Source of the DNA: a gamma proteobacterium HIMB55
GTDB lineage: Bacteria > Pseudomonadota > Gammaproteobacteria > Pseudomonadales > Halieaceae
Assembly: GCA_000227505.4 (NCBI GenBank)
Contig: AGIF02000001.1
Location: 124,001 to 188,000 of the forward strand
Direction of reading: 5' to 3'
Length of the DNA: 64,000 nt
The notes under the pieces were generated by a model. The model had not been told where the DNA came from. It saw nothing but the letters and a program-made list of their open reading frames with translations, and did no database searches. How positions within the stretch are numbered: position 1 is the stretch's first letter; each line of letters starts with the position of its first letter. Made by a program: the position numbers and the translations under genes. Shown one piece after another: positions 1 through 8,337 of this stretch.

Positions 1-540
1 CATTTCAATAATTTTTCGGAGATTGCGCTGGAAGTTGTCCAGCGCTTGCGCGAGGAATTGATGCAACATCTTGCGCTACCAACATTCGGGGCGGTCAGCG
101 CAGCTCAATTGGTCGATTATTATGCCGGCGGCGCGGCTACTTTGTGGCGTTATCGATTTGTTGTATCCGCCAGTCGGGAATTGGCAAATCGTTCGCCTGA
201 GCTCGACACACTTTTTCAAAGCCTCACGGATGAGGGTATTGAGGCAGTCCGGCGTATTCTGGATAACTTATTTGCCAATTACCCCGGCAAGTTGCCTGTC
301 GATGACATGCTTTGTCATCGTTTGGCGGAAAATATGTGGGTATTATGGAGCGCATGGCCTCGCCATACCCAGACCAAAGACAGGGGAAACAAGTTGACGC
401 CGCGCATAATGGCAACCGGCATGCAGCAAGTGGCGCTGACAGTCACCCCTTATGTGGACGCCGATTTTTATAAGCAAGCAGAAGATGGCCTGCTCGCATA
501 TATCACAGCCCTTGAGAGCCGCTTCAAAAAGAACTTATAG
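1..540 (+). CDS. TetR-family transcriptional regulator, C-terminal part (5' truncated)
   Basis: The reading frame is open from base 1, so the protein starts upstream of the window. The first residues in frame (HFNNFSEIA...) resemble the end of a TetR helix-turn-helix, usually YYHF-N-K-E-I. The rest resembles the TetR ligand-binding domain typed by a central LWRYRF...ELxxRSPEL stretch and a later LAENMWVLWSAW helix. Such proteins are usually repressors that release DNA when a small molecule binds; the ligand and target are unknown. The DNA-binding domain itself is mostly outside the window, so the family call rests on the C-terminal part. An internal ATG lies at 61-63, but the upstream coding match argues against a start there. 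Confidence 0.6.
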   Translation, partial: HFNNFSEIALEVVQRLREELMQHLALPTFGAVSAAQLVDYYAGGAATLWRYRFVVSASRELANRSPELDTLFQSLTDEGIEAVRRILDNLFANYPGKLPVDDMLCHRLAENMWVLWSAWPRHTQTKDRGNKLTPRIMATGMQQVALTVTPYVDADFYKQAEDGLLAYITALESRFKKNL

Positions 541-879
541 GGCTTCAGACTTGATAAGCTGGCCTGCTTATCATCACATCCGGCTCTGGCATTAGTGTAA
601 ATCCGATCCATGAACCAAGCCCCATGTTTCGAGCCGAAGCCCGCAAGCTATAAGGGTGGGGCGGACAAATCGCAGCCAAACCTGTTCCGACCCCTACTTC
701 AGTAACCCCGAGTTACCCCTGTTTCACGCACCGTGTGACTCGGAACTTGGGTTTTTTCTTGGTAGACCATATGGATGACCATAAATAGGATTTGCACGAG
801 CCCATAAAACTGCTGACCTGTTGATATGATTGAAGGTCAATGGCTTGGTCCGCGAAACACGGTGCTTGAAATTTGGGAA
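541..879. other. Non-coding stretch between the TetR-like gene and tRNA-Leu
   Basis: No credible gene is seen in these 339 bases. They hold a perfect 7-bp inverted repeat at 553-572, a small GTAAC/GTTAC hairpin at 702-716, and the 3' flank of the leftward tRNA-Leu. A 9-base inverted repeat (728-736 with 857-865) is probably chance. The only long open frame here runs antisense through the tRNA gene. Confidence 0.6.
553..572 (+). terminator. Stem-loop after the TetR-like gene, possible terminator
   Basis: GATAAGC and GCTTATC form a perfect 7-bp stem around a 6-nt loop, 12 bases after the stop codon. No T-run follows, so it is a weak candidate for intrinsic termination and could instead be an RNA-stabilising hairpin. 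Confidence 0.3.
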
Positions 880-966
880 TGGTGCCCAGGAGAGGACTTG
901 AACCTCCACGCCCTTGCGAGCACTAGCACCTGAAGCTAGCGTGTCTACCAATTTCACCACCTGGGC
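880..966 (-). tRNA. tRNA-Leu, anticodon CAG
   Basis: The reverse strand folds as a class II tRNA of 87 nt including the encoded CCA (880-882). The acceptor stem starts GCCCAGG and pairs with CCTGGGC. The anticodon stem CTAGC/GCTAG holds loop TTCAGGT, giving anticodon CAG for CUG codons. There is a long variable arm (TGCTCGCAAGGGCG) and a T arm with GGTTCAAGTCC. It is transcribed away from rnr and has its own promoter at 992-1020. Confidence 0.97.
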
Positions 967-991
967 AGGTAAGGCAAAACGAAGGATCGCG

Positions 992-1020
992 AGGCTACGG
1001 CTTGGACATTTATTTGTCAA
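992..1020 (-). promoter_or_regulatory. sigma70-type promoter for tRNA-Leu
   Basis: On the reverse strand TTGACA (1020-1015) and TAGCCT (997-992) are separated by 17 bases and followed by a GC-rich CGCGATCC discriminator, as in stable-RNA promoters. Transcription would start near 985, about 20 bases before the mature tRNA 5' end at 966. Confidence 0.65.
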
Positions 1021-1089
1021 TCTCATGGCCGTACACTTCGCGTATATCAGGAAGCAATCCTGCTTGTTGTTACCCTTATCGGCGGACTT

Positions 1090-3570
1090 TTGAAAAAACC
1101 TTCCAAGCCTCAAACGCTGCAAGACCCTCAAGCGTCACGTGAGGCAGAAAAATACGAACAGCCTATAGCTAGCCGCGAACTTATCCTCGAGGTGATGGCG
1201 GAGCGTGATGTACCTATGCGGATGTCCGAGTTGGCGGATGCCTTGGGTATCGTCAACGATAGCGACCTGTTCTCCCTGCAAAAGCGATTGCGTGCGATGC
1301 AGCGCGACGGCCAGATCGTCTCGGGTCGCAGAGGTGCTTTGGGGCTTCCCAAGAAAATGGACTTGGTGAAGTGCAAAGTGATTGGTCATCGAGACGGTTA
1401 CGGATTTGCCTCACCTGTTGAGGACGGTGACGACTTCTTCCTGTCGAGCCGTCAGATGTTCCGCGTCTTCGATGGCGATGAAGTGCTGGTCGCAGAGTCA
1501 GGCTTTGACGATAAGGGTAGGCCCTCGGGACAGATTGTTGAGGTGCTAACCCGTGCACATACATCGATCGTTGGTCGCTACATGGAAGAAGGTGGCATCG
1601 GCTACCTGTTGCCCCACAACCGACGAATCAGCAATCACGTACTTATTCCCCCGAAGGCCAAGGCGGGTGCGAAGTCTGGGCAGCTAGTGTCAGTCAAAAT
1701 CACCGGCTACCCGACCGAGGTTCTGGGTGCCAAGGGCGAGGTTGAGGAGATACTTGGCGATCATTTGGATCCAGGTCTCGAGATCGATGTCGCGATCCGC
1801 GCACACGACATTCCTAACGAATGGCCAGAAGAGGTGCTGTCCGAGGCAGGGGCATTGCGTGATGAGCCCTCGGAATCGGATAAGAAAAACCGAGTCGATC
1901 TTAGAAAACTCGGGCTCGTCACTATCGATGGTGAGGATGCTCGGGACTTCGATGACGCGGTTTACTGCGAGACCGAGGGGTCTGGGTTTCGACTTTGGGT
2001 TGCCATTGCCGATGTCAGTCATTACGTTCCCATCAGCAGTGCGCTCGATGAGGAAGCTTTCAATCGCGGTAACTCGGTGTACTTCCCCGAGCGGGTTGTG
2101 CCGATGTTTCCCGAGGTGCTCTCAAACGGGCTTTGCTCACTAAAACCGGCAGTCGATCGTCTCGCCATGGTTTGCGAGATGTTGATTGATGCTGACGGTA
2201 AAGTGACTGATTCGACCTTTTATGAGGCGGTGATTCACTCGCATGCGAGATTGACTTACACCCAGGTGGGAGAGGTGTTAGAAAACGGCTGGTGTGATGG
2301 TGTTCCCTCAGAGCGATTGGACGGCTTGTTCAGGCTGCACGCGCTCTACAAAGTGCTGCGCCAAGCGAGAGCAAAGCGCGGGGCCATAGACTTCGAGACG
2401 GTGGAAACCCGCATTCTCTTCGATGAAAACCGTAAGATCGATGCTATTGTTCCGGTCAATCGAAATGACGCACACAAGCTCATCGAAGAGTGCATGTTGG
2501 CGGCCAATGTCGCTACGGCAAACTTTCTCGAGGCCTCTGAGCTCGCTGGTTTGTTCAGAGTCCACGAGGGACCTTCTGCAGAACGACTGGAGGCGCTTCG
2601 GACCTTTTTGGGAGAGCTAGCGCTTGAGTTACCGGGCGGCTTGGACCCAACGCCACTCGACTACCAAACGGTGTTAGCAAGGCTGGCAGACCGCGACGAC
2701 GCGCAGGTGATCCAGACCATGTTGCTGCGCTCACTCAGTCAGGCGGTTTACAAGCCCGATAACGGCGGACACTTCGGGTTGAACTACGAGGCCTATGCCC
2801 ATTTCACCTCGCCAATTCGGCGCTACCCCGATCTGCTCGTGCATCGAGCGATCAAGCGCTTAGCGACAAGCATGGGGTCGACGCCACGGAAGTTATCCAA
2901 ACAGAAGAGCCGTTCCTTGTATCCCTACACAATGACGGATCTCGTTGCTGCGGGTGAGCATTGTTCCATGACCGAGCGACGGGCCGATGACGCGACGCGG
3001 GACGTTAATTTATGGCTCAAATGCGAATACCTCCGGCATCACATTGGTGATGAGTTTGCCGGGGTTGTGGCGTCCGTCACGCGCTTTGGCATGTTTGTTG
3101 AGCTCAGTGATATTTATATGGAAGGCTTGGTGCATATCAGCGCCTTACCCTCTGATTACTACCACTTTGATCAAGCATCTCAGCGACTAGTGGGTGAGCA
3201 CACGCGAAAGACTTATCAATTGGGCGACGCCGTTCGAGTGCAGGTGGCGCGAGTTGATCTCGATGACCGAAAGATCGACCTCGAAATTGTTGGCGAAGTA
3301 ACGCCTGGCGCAGGTCGTCGTGGAAATAAGAAGTCGGTGCGACGGCAGTCACGGGCGTCAGACGCACCTAGGTCAAAACGATCAAAGTCGGGTAGGGCCG
3401 CAGAAAGACGGACTCCGCATAGTTCGCGCAGTTCGGATAAAGAGACATCGGATAAGAAGTCCGCTAAGGCTAAAGGCTCGAAAGCCGAGGCTGTAAAGGC
3501 AAAGGCGTCTAAGCCGTCTAAAAAAGCATCGAAGAATAAGGGCGCACCAAAGCGTCGGGGGCGAAGCTAG
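1090..3570 (+). CDS. rnr: Ribonuclease R
   Basis: 826-residue RNase R, the processive 3'-5' exoribonuclease that degrades structured RNA, takes part in trans-translation and acts in RNA quality control. The order is an N-terminal winged-helix region (about 20-90, RRLRAMQRDGQIV-like), cold-shock RNA-binding domains, the RNB catalytic domain with its metal-binding Asp cluster DGEDARDFDD (about 280-289), an S1 domain (about 655-735), and a basic Lys/Ser-rich tail (about 740-826). The start is TTG at 1090: the protein matches RNase R from its first residues (SREAEKYEQPI...) and no better start lies upstream. The upstream ribosome site is weak. The stop codon shares one base with the rlmB start, so the two genes are probably co-transcribed and translationally coupled. 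Confidence 0.96.
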   Translation: MKKPSKPQTLQDPQASREAEKYEQPIASRELILEVMAERDVPMRMSELADALGIVNDSDLFSLQKRLRAMQRDGQIVSGRRGALGLPKKMDLVKCKVIGHRDGYGFASPVEDGDDFFLSSRQMFRVFDGDEVLVAESGFDDKGRPSGQIVEVLTRAHTSIVGRYMEEGGIGYLLPHNRRISNHVLIPPKAKAGAKSGQLVSVKITGYPTEVLGAKGEVEEILGDHLDPGLEIDVAIRAHDIPNEWPEEVLSEAGALRDEPSESDKKNRVDLRKLGLVTIDGEDARDFDDAVYCETEGSGFRLWVAIADVSHYVPISSALDEEAFNRGNSVYFPERVVPMFPEVLSNGLCSLKPAVDRLAMVCEMLIDADGKVTDSTFYEAVIHSHARLTYTQVGEVLENGWCDGVPSERLDGLFRLHALYKVLRQARAKRGAIDFETVETRILFDENRKIDAIVPVNRNDAHKLIEECMLAANVATANFLEASELAGLFRVHEGPSAERLEALRTFLGELALELPGGLDPTPLDYQTVLARLADRDDAQVIQTMLLRSLSQAVYKPDNGGHFGLNYEAYAHFTSPIRRYPDLLVHRAIKRLATSMGSTPRKLSKQKSRSLYPYTMTDLVAAGEHCSMTERRADDATRDVNLWLKCEYLRHHIGDEFAGVVASVTRFGMFVELSDIYMEGLVHISALPSDYYHFDQASQRLVGEHTRKTYQLGDAVRVQVARVDLDDRKIDLEIVGEVTPGAGRRGNKKSVRRQSRASDAPRSKRSKSGRAAERRTPHSSRSSDKETSDKKSAKAKGSKAEAVKAKASKPSKKASKNKGAPKRRGRS

Positions 3571-4313
3571 TGTCCGAAACGGCTTATGGTATCCATGCGG
3601 TAGACGTCATTCTTCGGCGCTCGCCAGAGCGGATTATCGCTCTTTCAATCCAATCTGACCGAAACGACAAGCGTATTCAGGGCCTCCTATCGCTCGCTCA
3701 AAATCAAGGTGTTGCGGTCGATAGGGTTAGCAAGGCAGATCTCGACGAGATGGTATCTGAGCGTCATCAAGGGGTCGTGGCGGTTATCAAGCCAAGACAG
3801 GCCGATGGCGGGGTTGCCGAGCGCGATCTTTCAGGCTATCTCAAAGGCATCGACTGCCCGCTCGTGTTGGTGCTCGATGGGGTGACCGATCCTCATAATC
3901 TGGGCGCTTGCCTGCGATCGGCAGATGCAGCGGGTGTGGCTGCGGTAATCGTTCCCAAAGACAACAGCGCAGAGCTCAATGCGGTTGCCCGGAAAGTCGC
4001 CAGTGGCGCCGCAGATGTTATCCCGCTTGTGCGTGTCACCAATCTTGCGCGAACACTCCGCTCACTCAAAGAACTGGGTATCTGGATTGTTGGCACCACA
4101 GGCGAGGCAGATACCTTGGTTTACGATCAGGATTTGTCGATTCCAACCGCGCTGGTGATGGGGGCAGAAGGTCCTGGTATGCGACGCCTAACGACCGAGG
4201 CCTGTGATTTTTTGGTCAAGCTGCCAATGGCGGGTGATGTCTCGAGTCTTAACGTCTCAGTGGCGACGGGGATCTGTCTGTTTGAGGCCGTGCGGCAACG
4301 TCGCAGCGGGTAA
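3570..4313 (+). CDS. rlmB: 23S rRNA (guanosine-2251-2'-O)-methyltransferase RlmB
   Basis: 247-residue SpoU/TrmH-type SPOUT methyltransferase that methylates the 2'-OH of G2251 in the 23S P loop using S-adenosylmethionine. The N-terminal substrate-binding domain begins YGIHAVDVIL. The catalytic knot motifs are NLGACLRSADAAG (motif 1), LVMGAEGPGMRRL (motif 2) and LPMAGDVSSLNVSVA (motif 3). Length equals the family norm. It starts with GTG overlapping the rnr stop by one base, the usual rnr-rlmB arrangement in gammaproteobacteria. Alignment from memory with E. coli RlmB is close along the whole length. Confidence 0.97.
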   Translation: MSETAYGIHAVDVILRRSPERIIALSIQSDRNDKRIQGLLSLAQNQGVAVDRVSKADLDEMVSERHQGVVAVIKPRQADGGVAERDLSGYLKGIDCPLVLVLDGVTDPHNLGACLRSADAAGVAAVIVPKDNSAELNAVARKVASGAADVIPLVRVTNLARTLRSLKELGIWIVGTTGEADTLVYDQDLSIPTALVMGAEGPGMRRLTTEACDFLVKLPMAGDVSSLNVSVATGICLFEAVRQRRSG

Positions 4314-4342
4314 TTGCATTCTTGTTTACGCCTCTGTAGACT
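4314..4342 (+). promoter_or_regulatory. Candidate sigma70 promoter for the rpsF operon
   Basis: TTGCAT (4314-4319) and TAGACT (4337-4342) are separated by 17 bases, directly after the rlmB stop. Each hexamer matches the sigma70 consensus at four of six positions. A start near 4349 would give a leader of about 80 nt that contains the S6:S18 element. Confidence 0.5.
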
Positions 4343-4379
4343 CCGCGCCTCACAATTAGCCGGGCTCTATGAGCCTTAA

Positions 4380-4422
4380 CTCCTTGCTGCACTGTTAGTC
4401 AGGCAGCTACAACCGAAGGGAG
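4380..4422 (+). ncRNA. S6:S18 autoregulatory mRNA leader (rpsF leader)
   Basis: This matches the described S6:S18-binding leader. An outer stem P1 pairs CTCCTT (4380-4385) with AGGGAG (4417-4422, one G-U). An inner hairpin P2 pairs GCTGC+CTG with CAG+GCAGC (4386-4407). The 3' side of the internal loop carries the hallmark CCG (4413-4415). P1 covers part of the rpsF ribosome-binding site (GGGAGAG, 4418-4424), so binding of the S6-S18 complex would block translation, by analogy with characterised leaders. The folding was done by eye. Confidence 0.7.
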
Positions 4423-4431
4423 AGATCGTTA

Positions 4432-4896
4432 GTGCGACACTACGAAATCGTCTTTATGGTCCATCCGGACCAGTCGGAACAAGTACCGGGCATGATCGAG
4501 CGGTACACCAATGTGATCACCAAGGATGGCGGACAAGTTCACCGCCTCGAAGATTGGGGTCGTCGTCAGCTTGCTTACCACATCAATAAGATTCACAAGG
4601 CTCATTACGTCTTAATGAATGTTGAGGCCAGCAATGAGGCCATGGAAGAGCTGACAACCACTTTCCGCTACAACGATGCGGTTATCCGCAACCTCGTTAT
4701 TCGTCGGGACGAAGCAGTGACTGAAGAGTCTCTGATCATGAAGTCCGAGAAAGAGGATCGTGAGCGTAAGTCACGTTATCAAGAGCGTCAGGCTGCAGAG
4801 GCGAAAGCCGCTGAAGCCGAGGCAGCTGAAGAAGAAGCTTCTGGTGAGGCAGCTGAAGAGGCGCCCGCAGAAACTGATAGCGCAGAGGAGGAGTAA
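4432..4896 (+). CDS. rpsF: 30S ribosomal protein S6
   Basis: 154-residue S6 (bS6), which binds the central domain of 16S rRNA as a heterodimer with S18. The conserved core begins [16 protein letters not shown] and continues through [12 protein letters not shown], ending near residue 100. A low-complexity Glu/Ala-rich acidic tail follows (about 115-154), longer than the 131-135 residues common in enterics. The start is GTG at 4432 with GGGAGAG seven bases upstream. It leads rpsF-rpsR-(DUF2232)-rplI and is probably controlled by the leader at 4380-4422. Confidence 0.97.
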   Translation: MRHYEIVFMVHPDQSEQVPGMIERYTNVITKDGGQVHRLEDWGRRQLAYHINKIHKAHYVLMNVEASNEAMEELTTTFRYNDAVIRNLVIRRDEAVTEESLIMKSEKEDRERKSRYQERQAAEAKAAEAEAAEEEASGEAAEEAPAETDSAEEE

Positions 4897-4899
4897 TCG

Positions 4900-5127
4900 A
4901 TGTCACGTTTTTTCCGACGTAGAAAGTTCTGTCGTTTCACCGCCGAAGGCGTTCAGGAAATCGACTACAAAGATTTGGAAGTTCTCAAGCAGTACATCAC
5001 TGAGACTGGGAAGATCGTACCTAGCCGTATCACGGGTACCAAAGCGAAGTATCAGCGTCAGTTGGCCACAGCCATCAAGCGCGCCCGTTACTTAGCGCTA
5101 TTGCCTTACACGGACTCCCACCAGTAA
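4900..5127 (+). CDS. rpsR: 30S ribosomal protein S18
   Basis: 75-residue S18 (bS18), partner of S6 on the 30S platform. The sequence [15 protein letters not shown]...IDYKD and [25 protein letters not shown] is the family signature, at normal length. It starts with ATG three bases after the rpsF stop, within the same operon. Together with S6 it is the likely repressor of the operon through the leader RNA. Confidence 0.97.
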   Translation: MSRFFRRRKFCRFTAEGVQEIDYKDLEVLKQYITETGKIVPSRITGTKAKYQRQLATAIKRARYLALLPYTDSHQ

Positions 5128-5131
5128 GACA

Positions 5132-5989
5132 GTGATGCGCGGCCTCGCTGAATTTATCATGCGTGGCCGCTGGCAAGCGCTGGCGGTAGCTGTACTTGGC
5201 TCAGTGCTTGTCTTCGCCGCTCCGATTAGTGCGGCGGCGATAGCCCTAGTGACAATGGCGCAAGGAACGCGCGATGGATCTTGGGTAGCTTTATGGTCTC
5301 TTTTACCTGCGCTTTTGTTGGGTTGGGTAAGTGGAGATTACGGAACCGGCTTTTTGCTGTTGTCCGTTTTTGTAGGTGCGATGGTGCTTGCACAGACCTT
5401 AAGTCTGTCGCTGGCGTTGTTAGCGATCGTTCCGGTGTCGGCGATTGGTGGCGTTTTGCTGCTAACGCTCAACTCGGCCTTTTTAGAGGCTATGCTATCG
5501 ATGCTGGATACATGGATCGCGGCGCTTCAAGCGGAGTCGCCCGAGTCGGGTGAATCGCTGAATGCGTTTAGACCTACGGTGACTCAGGTTGCGGGTTTGA
5601 TGGCAACCGGGAATGCGCTGATGGCGTCCTTGAGTTTATTGCTAGGGCGGTATTGGCAGGCAGCGCTCTTCAAGCCGGGTGCATTCGGAGAAGAGTTCAG
5701 GGCATTTAAATTGCCCAGTGTTTTAACGGCGCTTTTGGTGCTCGCGGCGATGCTGGGAGCGCTAAATGGTAGCGAGGCAGCAGCTTGGTCTGCGCTGGCG
5801 GGGATTCCCGTGACCCTAGCGGGCTTTGCATTGTTTCATCACATTGCAAGGCGCCAACAGTTAGGTGGCACGTTTCTGACCGTCGGTTATGTGCTTTGGA
5901 TTATCGTCGATGGGTTAAAAGTCGGCGTGTTACTAGCGGTTTTGCTGGACGCGTTCCTAGATTTAGGGCGTCGAGCAAGGTCGAAATGA
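5132..5989 (+). CDS. DUF2232-type predicted membrane protein
   Basis: 285-residue polytopic membrane protein without a known function. Hydrophobic segments fill most of the protein, with several predicted helices in the N-terminal 115 residues, one near 150-170 and more from 190 to the basic end RRARSK. A DUF2232-type protein at this place between rpsR and rplI is a conserved pseudomonad/gammaproteobacterial arrangement, and that position is the main basis of the family name. The start is GTG at 5132 or ATG at 5135, four to seven bases after rpsR, so it is in the operon. Family function is unknown. Confidence 0.75.
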   Translation: MMRGLAEFIMRGRWQALAVAVLGSVLVFAAPISAAAIALVTMAQGTRDGSWVALWSLLPALLLGWVSGDYGTGFLLLSVFVGAMVLAQTLSLSLALLAIVPVSAIGGVLLLTLNSAFLEAMLSMLDTWIAALQAESPESGESLNAFRPTVTQVAGLMATGNALMASLSLLLGRYWQAALFKPGAFGEEFRAFKLPSVLTALLVLAAMLGALNGSEAAAWSALAGIPVTLAGFALFHHIARRQQLGGTFLTVGYVLWIIVDGLKVGVLLAVLLDAFLDLGRRARSK

Positions 5990-6037
5990 GTTTAGAAAAG
6001 GTTGGGCACACTGTGCTCAAAGTAGAGGGAAAAAACG

Positions 6038-6487
6038 ATGGAAGTAATTCTGCTCGATAACGTAGGTAGCTTGGGTGGACTGGGTGACCGTGTTGATGTG
6101 AAGCCAGGCTATGGCCGTAACTTCCTTATCCCACAAGGGAAAGCAGTGCCTGCCACGCCTGAGAACGTTGAAAAGTTCGAGGCGCGTCGTGCTGAACTCG
6201 AAGCCGCCGCTGCTGCAACACTTGGTGCCGCACAAAAGCGCGCAGAAGGCATTCAGGCTTTGGAGCAGGTGCAAATCGCTGCAACGGCTGGCGAAGAGGG
6301 CAAACTCTTCGGTTCAGTGGGTACACGCGATATCGCCGAGGCTCTAACTGCAGCAGGCTGTGATACTGACAAGTCGGAAGTACGTCTCCCCGACGGCGCG
6401 ATTCGTGAGCTCGGCGAGTACGAGATCATGATTCAGCTTCACGCTGAGGTAGCGACGACAGCAAACATTGCAATCGTTGCCGAGTAA
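6038..6487 (+). CDS. rplI: 50S ribosomal protein L9
   Basis: 149-residue L9 (bL9), which binds 23S domain V near the L1 stalk through its N-terminal domain. The N-terminal signature [32 protein letters not shown] is complete, the connecting helix is rich in Ala and Glu (about 45-80), and the C-terminal domain includes [16 protein letters not shown]. Length equals E. coli L9. The upstream AGAGGGAAA is a purine-rich ribosome site. It closes the rpsF operon; a strong hairpin follows at 6502-6522. Confidence 0.97.
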   Translation: MEVILLDNVGSLGGLGDRVDVKPGYGRNFLIPQGKAVPATPENVEKFEARRAELEAAAAATLGAAQKRAEGIQALEQVQIAATAGEEGKLFGSVGTRDIAEALTAAGCDTDKSEVRLPDGAIRELGEYEIMIQLHAEVATTANIAIVAE

Positions 6488-6501
6488 CGAATGTCTCTTA
6501 C

Positions 6502-6522
6502 GCCACAGTTCTGAACTGTGGC
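6502..6522 (+). terminator. Strong stem-loop between rplI and dnaB
   Basis: GCCACAGTT and AACTGTGGC form a perfect 9-bp stem with a CTG triloop, 14 bases after the rplI stop. No U-tract follows, so it does not meet the usual intrinsic terminator pattern. It may partly end or stabilise rplI transcripts or be a processing site ahead of dnaB. Confidence 0.4.
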
Positions 6523-6583
6523 ATGCTGTACCGCCGGGCAGAGCGCGGTGAGATCAACACGGTATCATCGGTAAAGAGTTGAT

Positions 6584-7966
6584 ATGGAGACAGCATCAAA
6601 TCCCGATTGGGATGTTGCCAAGCTAAAACTGCAGCCGCAGTCTATTGAAGCAGAGCGCTCTGTCATAGGCGCTCTACTCATCTCTTCAGATAGCTGGGAC
6701 GGCGTTGCCGAGGTCGTCGCAGCCGCTGATTTCTACCGCCCTGAGCACAGGGCGATATTCCGCCAAATTGCTTTGCTCGTCGATCGCGGTGAGCCCGTCG
6801 ATGTCGTCACGGTTTCAGACCGTCTGCTTGCCACGGGCGAACTTGACGCTGCCGGCGGGCACACCTACCTTGCTGAACTTGCAGAGCAAACTCCTACCGC
6901 ATCTAACGTTCGAGCGTATGCCAACGCCGTGCGTGAGCGGTCGGTACTTCGTCAGCTTATTAATGCTGCGCAAGATATCGCCTCAGCCGGTTTCAATCCC
7001 GAGGGCCGCAGTTCGGAAGAGCTAGTCGACGAGGCCGAGCGCCTCATCATGCAGATCTCTGAAAGTGGCCAGAAAGCGGGTGGTCCCCAAGGCATGGAAG
7101 GACTGCTGAAGGGTGCCATTGATCGTATTGAGGAGCTTTACAACACTGGCGGCGATATCACGGGATTAACCACTGGTTTTATCGACTTAGATCGGATGAC
7201 GTCCGGGCTACAGCCCTCGGATCTCGTCATTGTTGCCGGGCGTCCCTCGATGGGAAAAACCTCATTTGCGATGAACCTTATCGAGAATGCGGCGCTAGCG
7301 AGTGATCGTCCGCTAATGGTTTTCTCGATGGAGATGCCAGCAGAGCAGCTTGTAATCCGTATGTTGTCGTCTCTCGGTCGCATTGATCAGGGCCGGGTGC
7401 GAACAGGTAAGCTCGAACAGGACGATTGGCCGAAGCTCGCCAGCGCAACAGAGAAACTTAAAGGCACACAGGTATTCATCGACGACACACCTGCGCTGAC
7501 GCCTACGGAACTTCGATCGCGTGTTCGCAAATTGGTTCGCGAGCAGGGTGATCTTGGCATGATCATGGTCGACTATCTGCAGCTGATGCGCGTGGCAGGT
7601 TCTAACGAAGGCCGAACCGCGGAGATTTCAGAAATCTCGCGAAGCTTGAAAGCCATTGCAAAAGAATTCAAATGTCCGGTTGTCGCGCTGTCGCAGCTTA
7701 ATCGCTCGTTAGAGCAACGACCGAATAAGCGACCCGTAAACTCGGACCTTCGCGAATCGGGCGCGATTGAGCAGGATGCAGATGTCATCATGTTCATCTA
7801 TCGGGATGAGGTTTACAACGAAGACTCTCCTGACAAAGGTGTGGCCGAAATTATTATCGGCAAGCAGCGTAACGGCCCTATCGGTACCTGCCGTCTGTCC
7901 TTCCAGGGACAATTCACACGATTCGAGAATTTAGCGAGAAGCGATTATGAGCACTATGGCGCCTAG
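6584..7966 (+). CDS. dnaB: Replicative DNA helicase DnaB
   Basis: 460-residue hexameric 5'-3' helicase of the replication fork. The N-terminal domain has the usual PQSIEAERSVIGALL...DFYRPEHRAIF sequence and joins through a linker to a RecA-like ATPase. The Walker A is GRPSMGKT (219-226), the Walker B region MIMVDYLQLM (326-335), and the DnaB-specific SQLNRSLEQRPNKRP...LRESGAIEQDAD follows. No intein or insertion is present. Its position after rplI is conserved in this class. Two possible loader proteins lie downstream on the opposite strand (8338-9961). Confidence 0.98.
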   Translation: METASNPDWDVAKLKLQPQSIEAERSVIGALLISSDSWDGVAEVVAAADFYRPEHRAIFRQIALLVDRGEPVDVVTVSDRLLATGELDAAGGHTYLAELAEQTPTASNVRAYANAVRERSVLRQLINAAQDIASAGFNPEGRSSEELVDEAERLIMQISESGQKAGGPQGMEGLLKGAIDRIEELYNTGGDITGLTTGFIDLDRMTSGLQPSDLVIVAGRPSMGKTSFAMNLIENAALASDRPLMVFSMEMPAEQLVIRMLSSLGRIDQGRVRTGKLEQDDWPKLASATEKLKGTQVFIDDTPALTPTELRSRVRKLVREQGDLGMIMVDYLQLMRVAGSNEGRTAEISEISRSLKAIAKEFKCPVVALSQLNRSLEQRPNKRPVNSDLRESGAIEQDADVIMFIYRDEVYNEDSPDKGVAEIIIGKQRNGPIGTCRLSFQGQFTRFENLARSDYEHYGA

Positions 7967-8306
7967 CGAGGGTTCGCCCATCGACCTAGATGCACTGCGC
8001 GTTATGCTTGGTGGTGACGACAGTCTCGTAAAAATGATTCTTGAGAAATTTCAGGCTGAAATTCTTGGCGACATCGAGCAGCTAAAAACGCTTCAGGGAC
8101 AACAGGAGGCAGAACCCATTCGTGCCTTGGCACACCGTCTCAAAGGCACTTGCGGTAACGCTCAAGCGGCCCAACTCTCTGAGATCGCAAAGTTGTTGCA
8201 ATTCGCCATGGCGGCGGGCGAACTCGAGCAAGCGCCGGGTCTCATCAAGGCGCTGGACGCGGAGCGTTTGTCGCTAGAGGTTTACCTGACTAAGCAAGGC
8301 TATTAG
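7947..8306 (+). CDS. Hpt-domain (histidine phosphotransfer) protein
   Basis: 119-residue single-domain phosphotransfer protein. The phosphorylatable His is His63 in the motif AHRLKGTCGNAQA, within a four-helix-bundle pattern that begins LDALRVMLGGDD and LVKMILEKFQ. Such proteins pass phosphate between hybrid sensor kinases and response regulators. No kinase or receiver gene is nearby, so its partners are unknown. The ATG at 7947 lies inside the end of dnaB (20-nt overlap, different frame); a second ATG at 7956 would also work. Tight overlap suggests translational coupling to dnaB, but a functional link is not shown. Confidence 0.8.
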   Translation: MSTMAPSEGSPIDLDALRVMLGGDDSLVKMILEKFQAEILGDIEQLKTLQGQQEAEPIRALAHRLKGTCGNAQAAQLSEIAKLLQFAMAAGELEQAPGLIKALDAERLSLEVYLTKQGY

Positions 8307-8337
8307 CTCAGGGGGCTAGAACTTCCAAAGCCCTATC

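Noticed and set aside
728..865. 9-base inverted repeat 728-736 with 857-865
   Set aside because: Too short and too far apart to be convincing; expected by chance in several hundred bases.
724..1131. 135-codon open frame on the reverse strand
   Set aside because: It runs through the tRNA-Leu gene and its promoter, has no ribosome site and no recognisable protein features.
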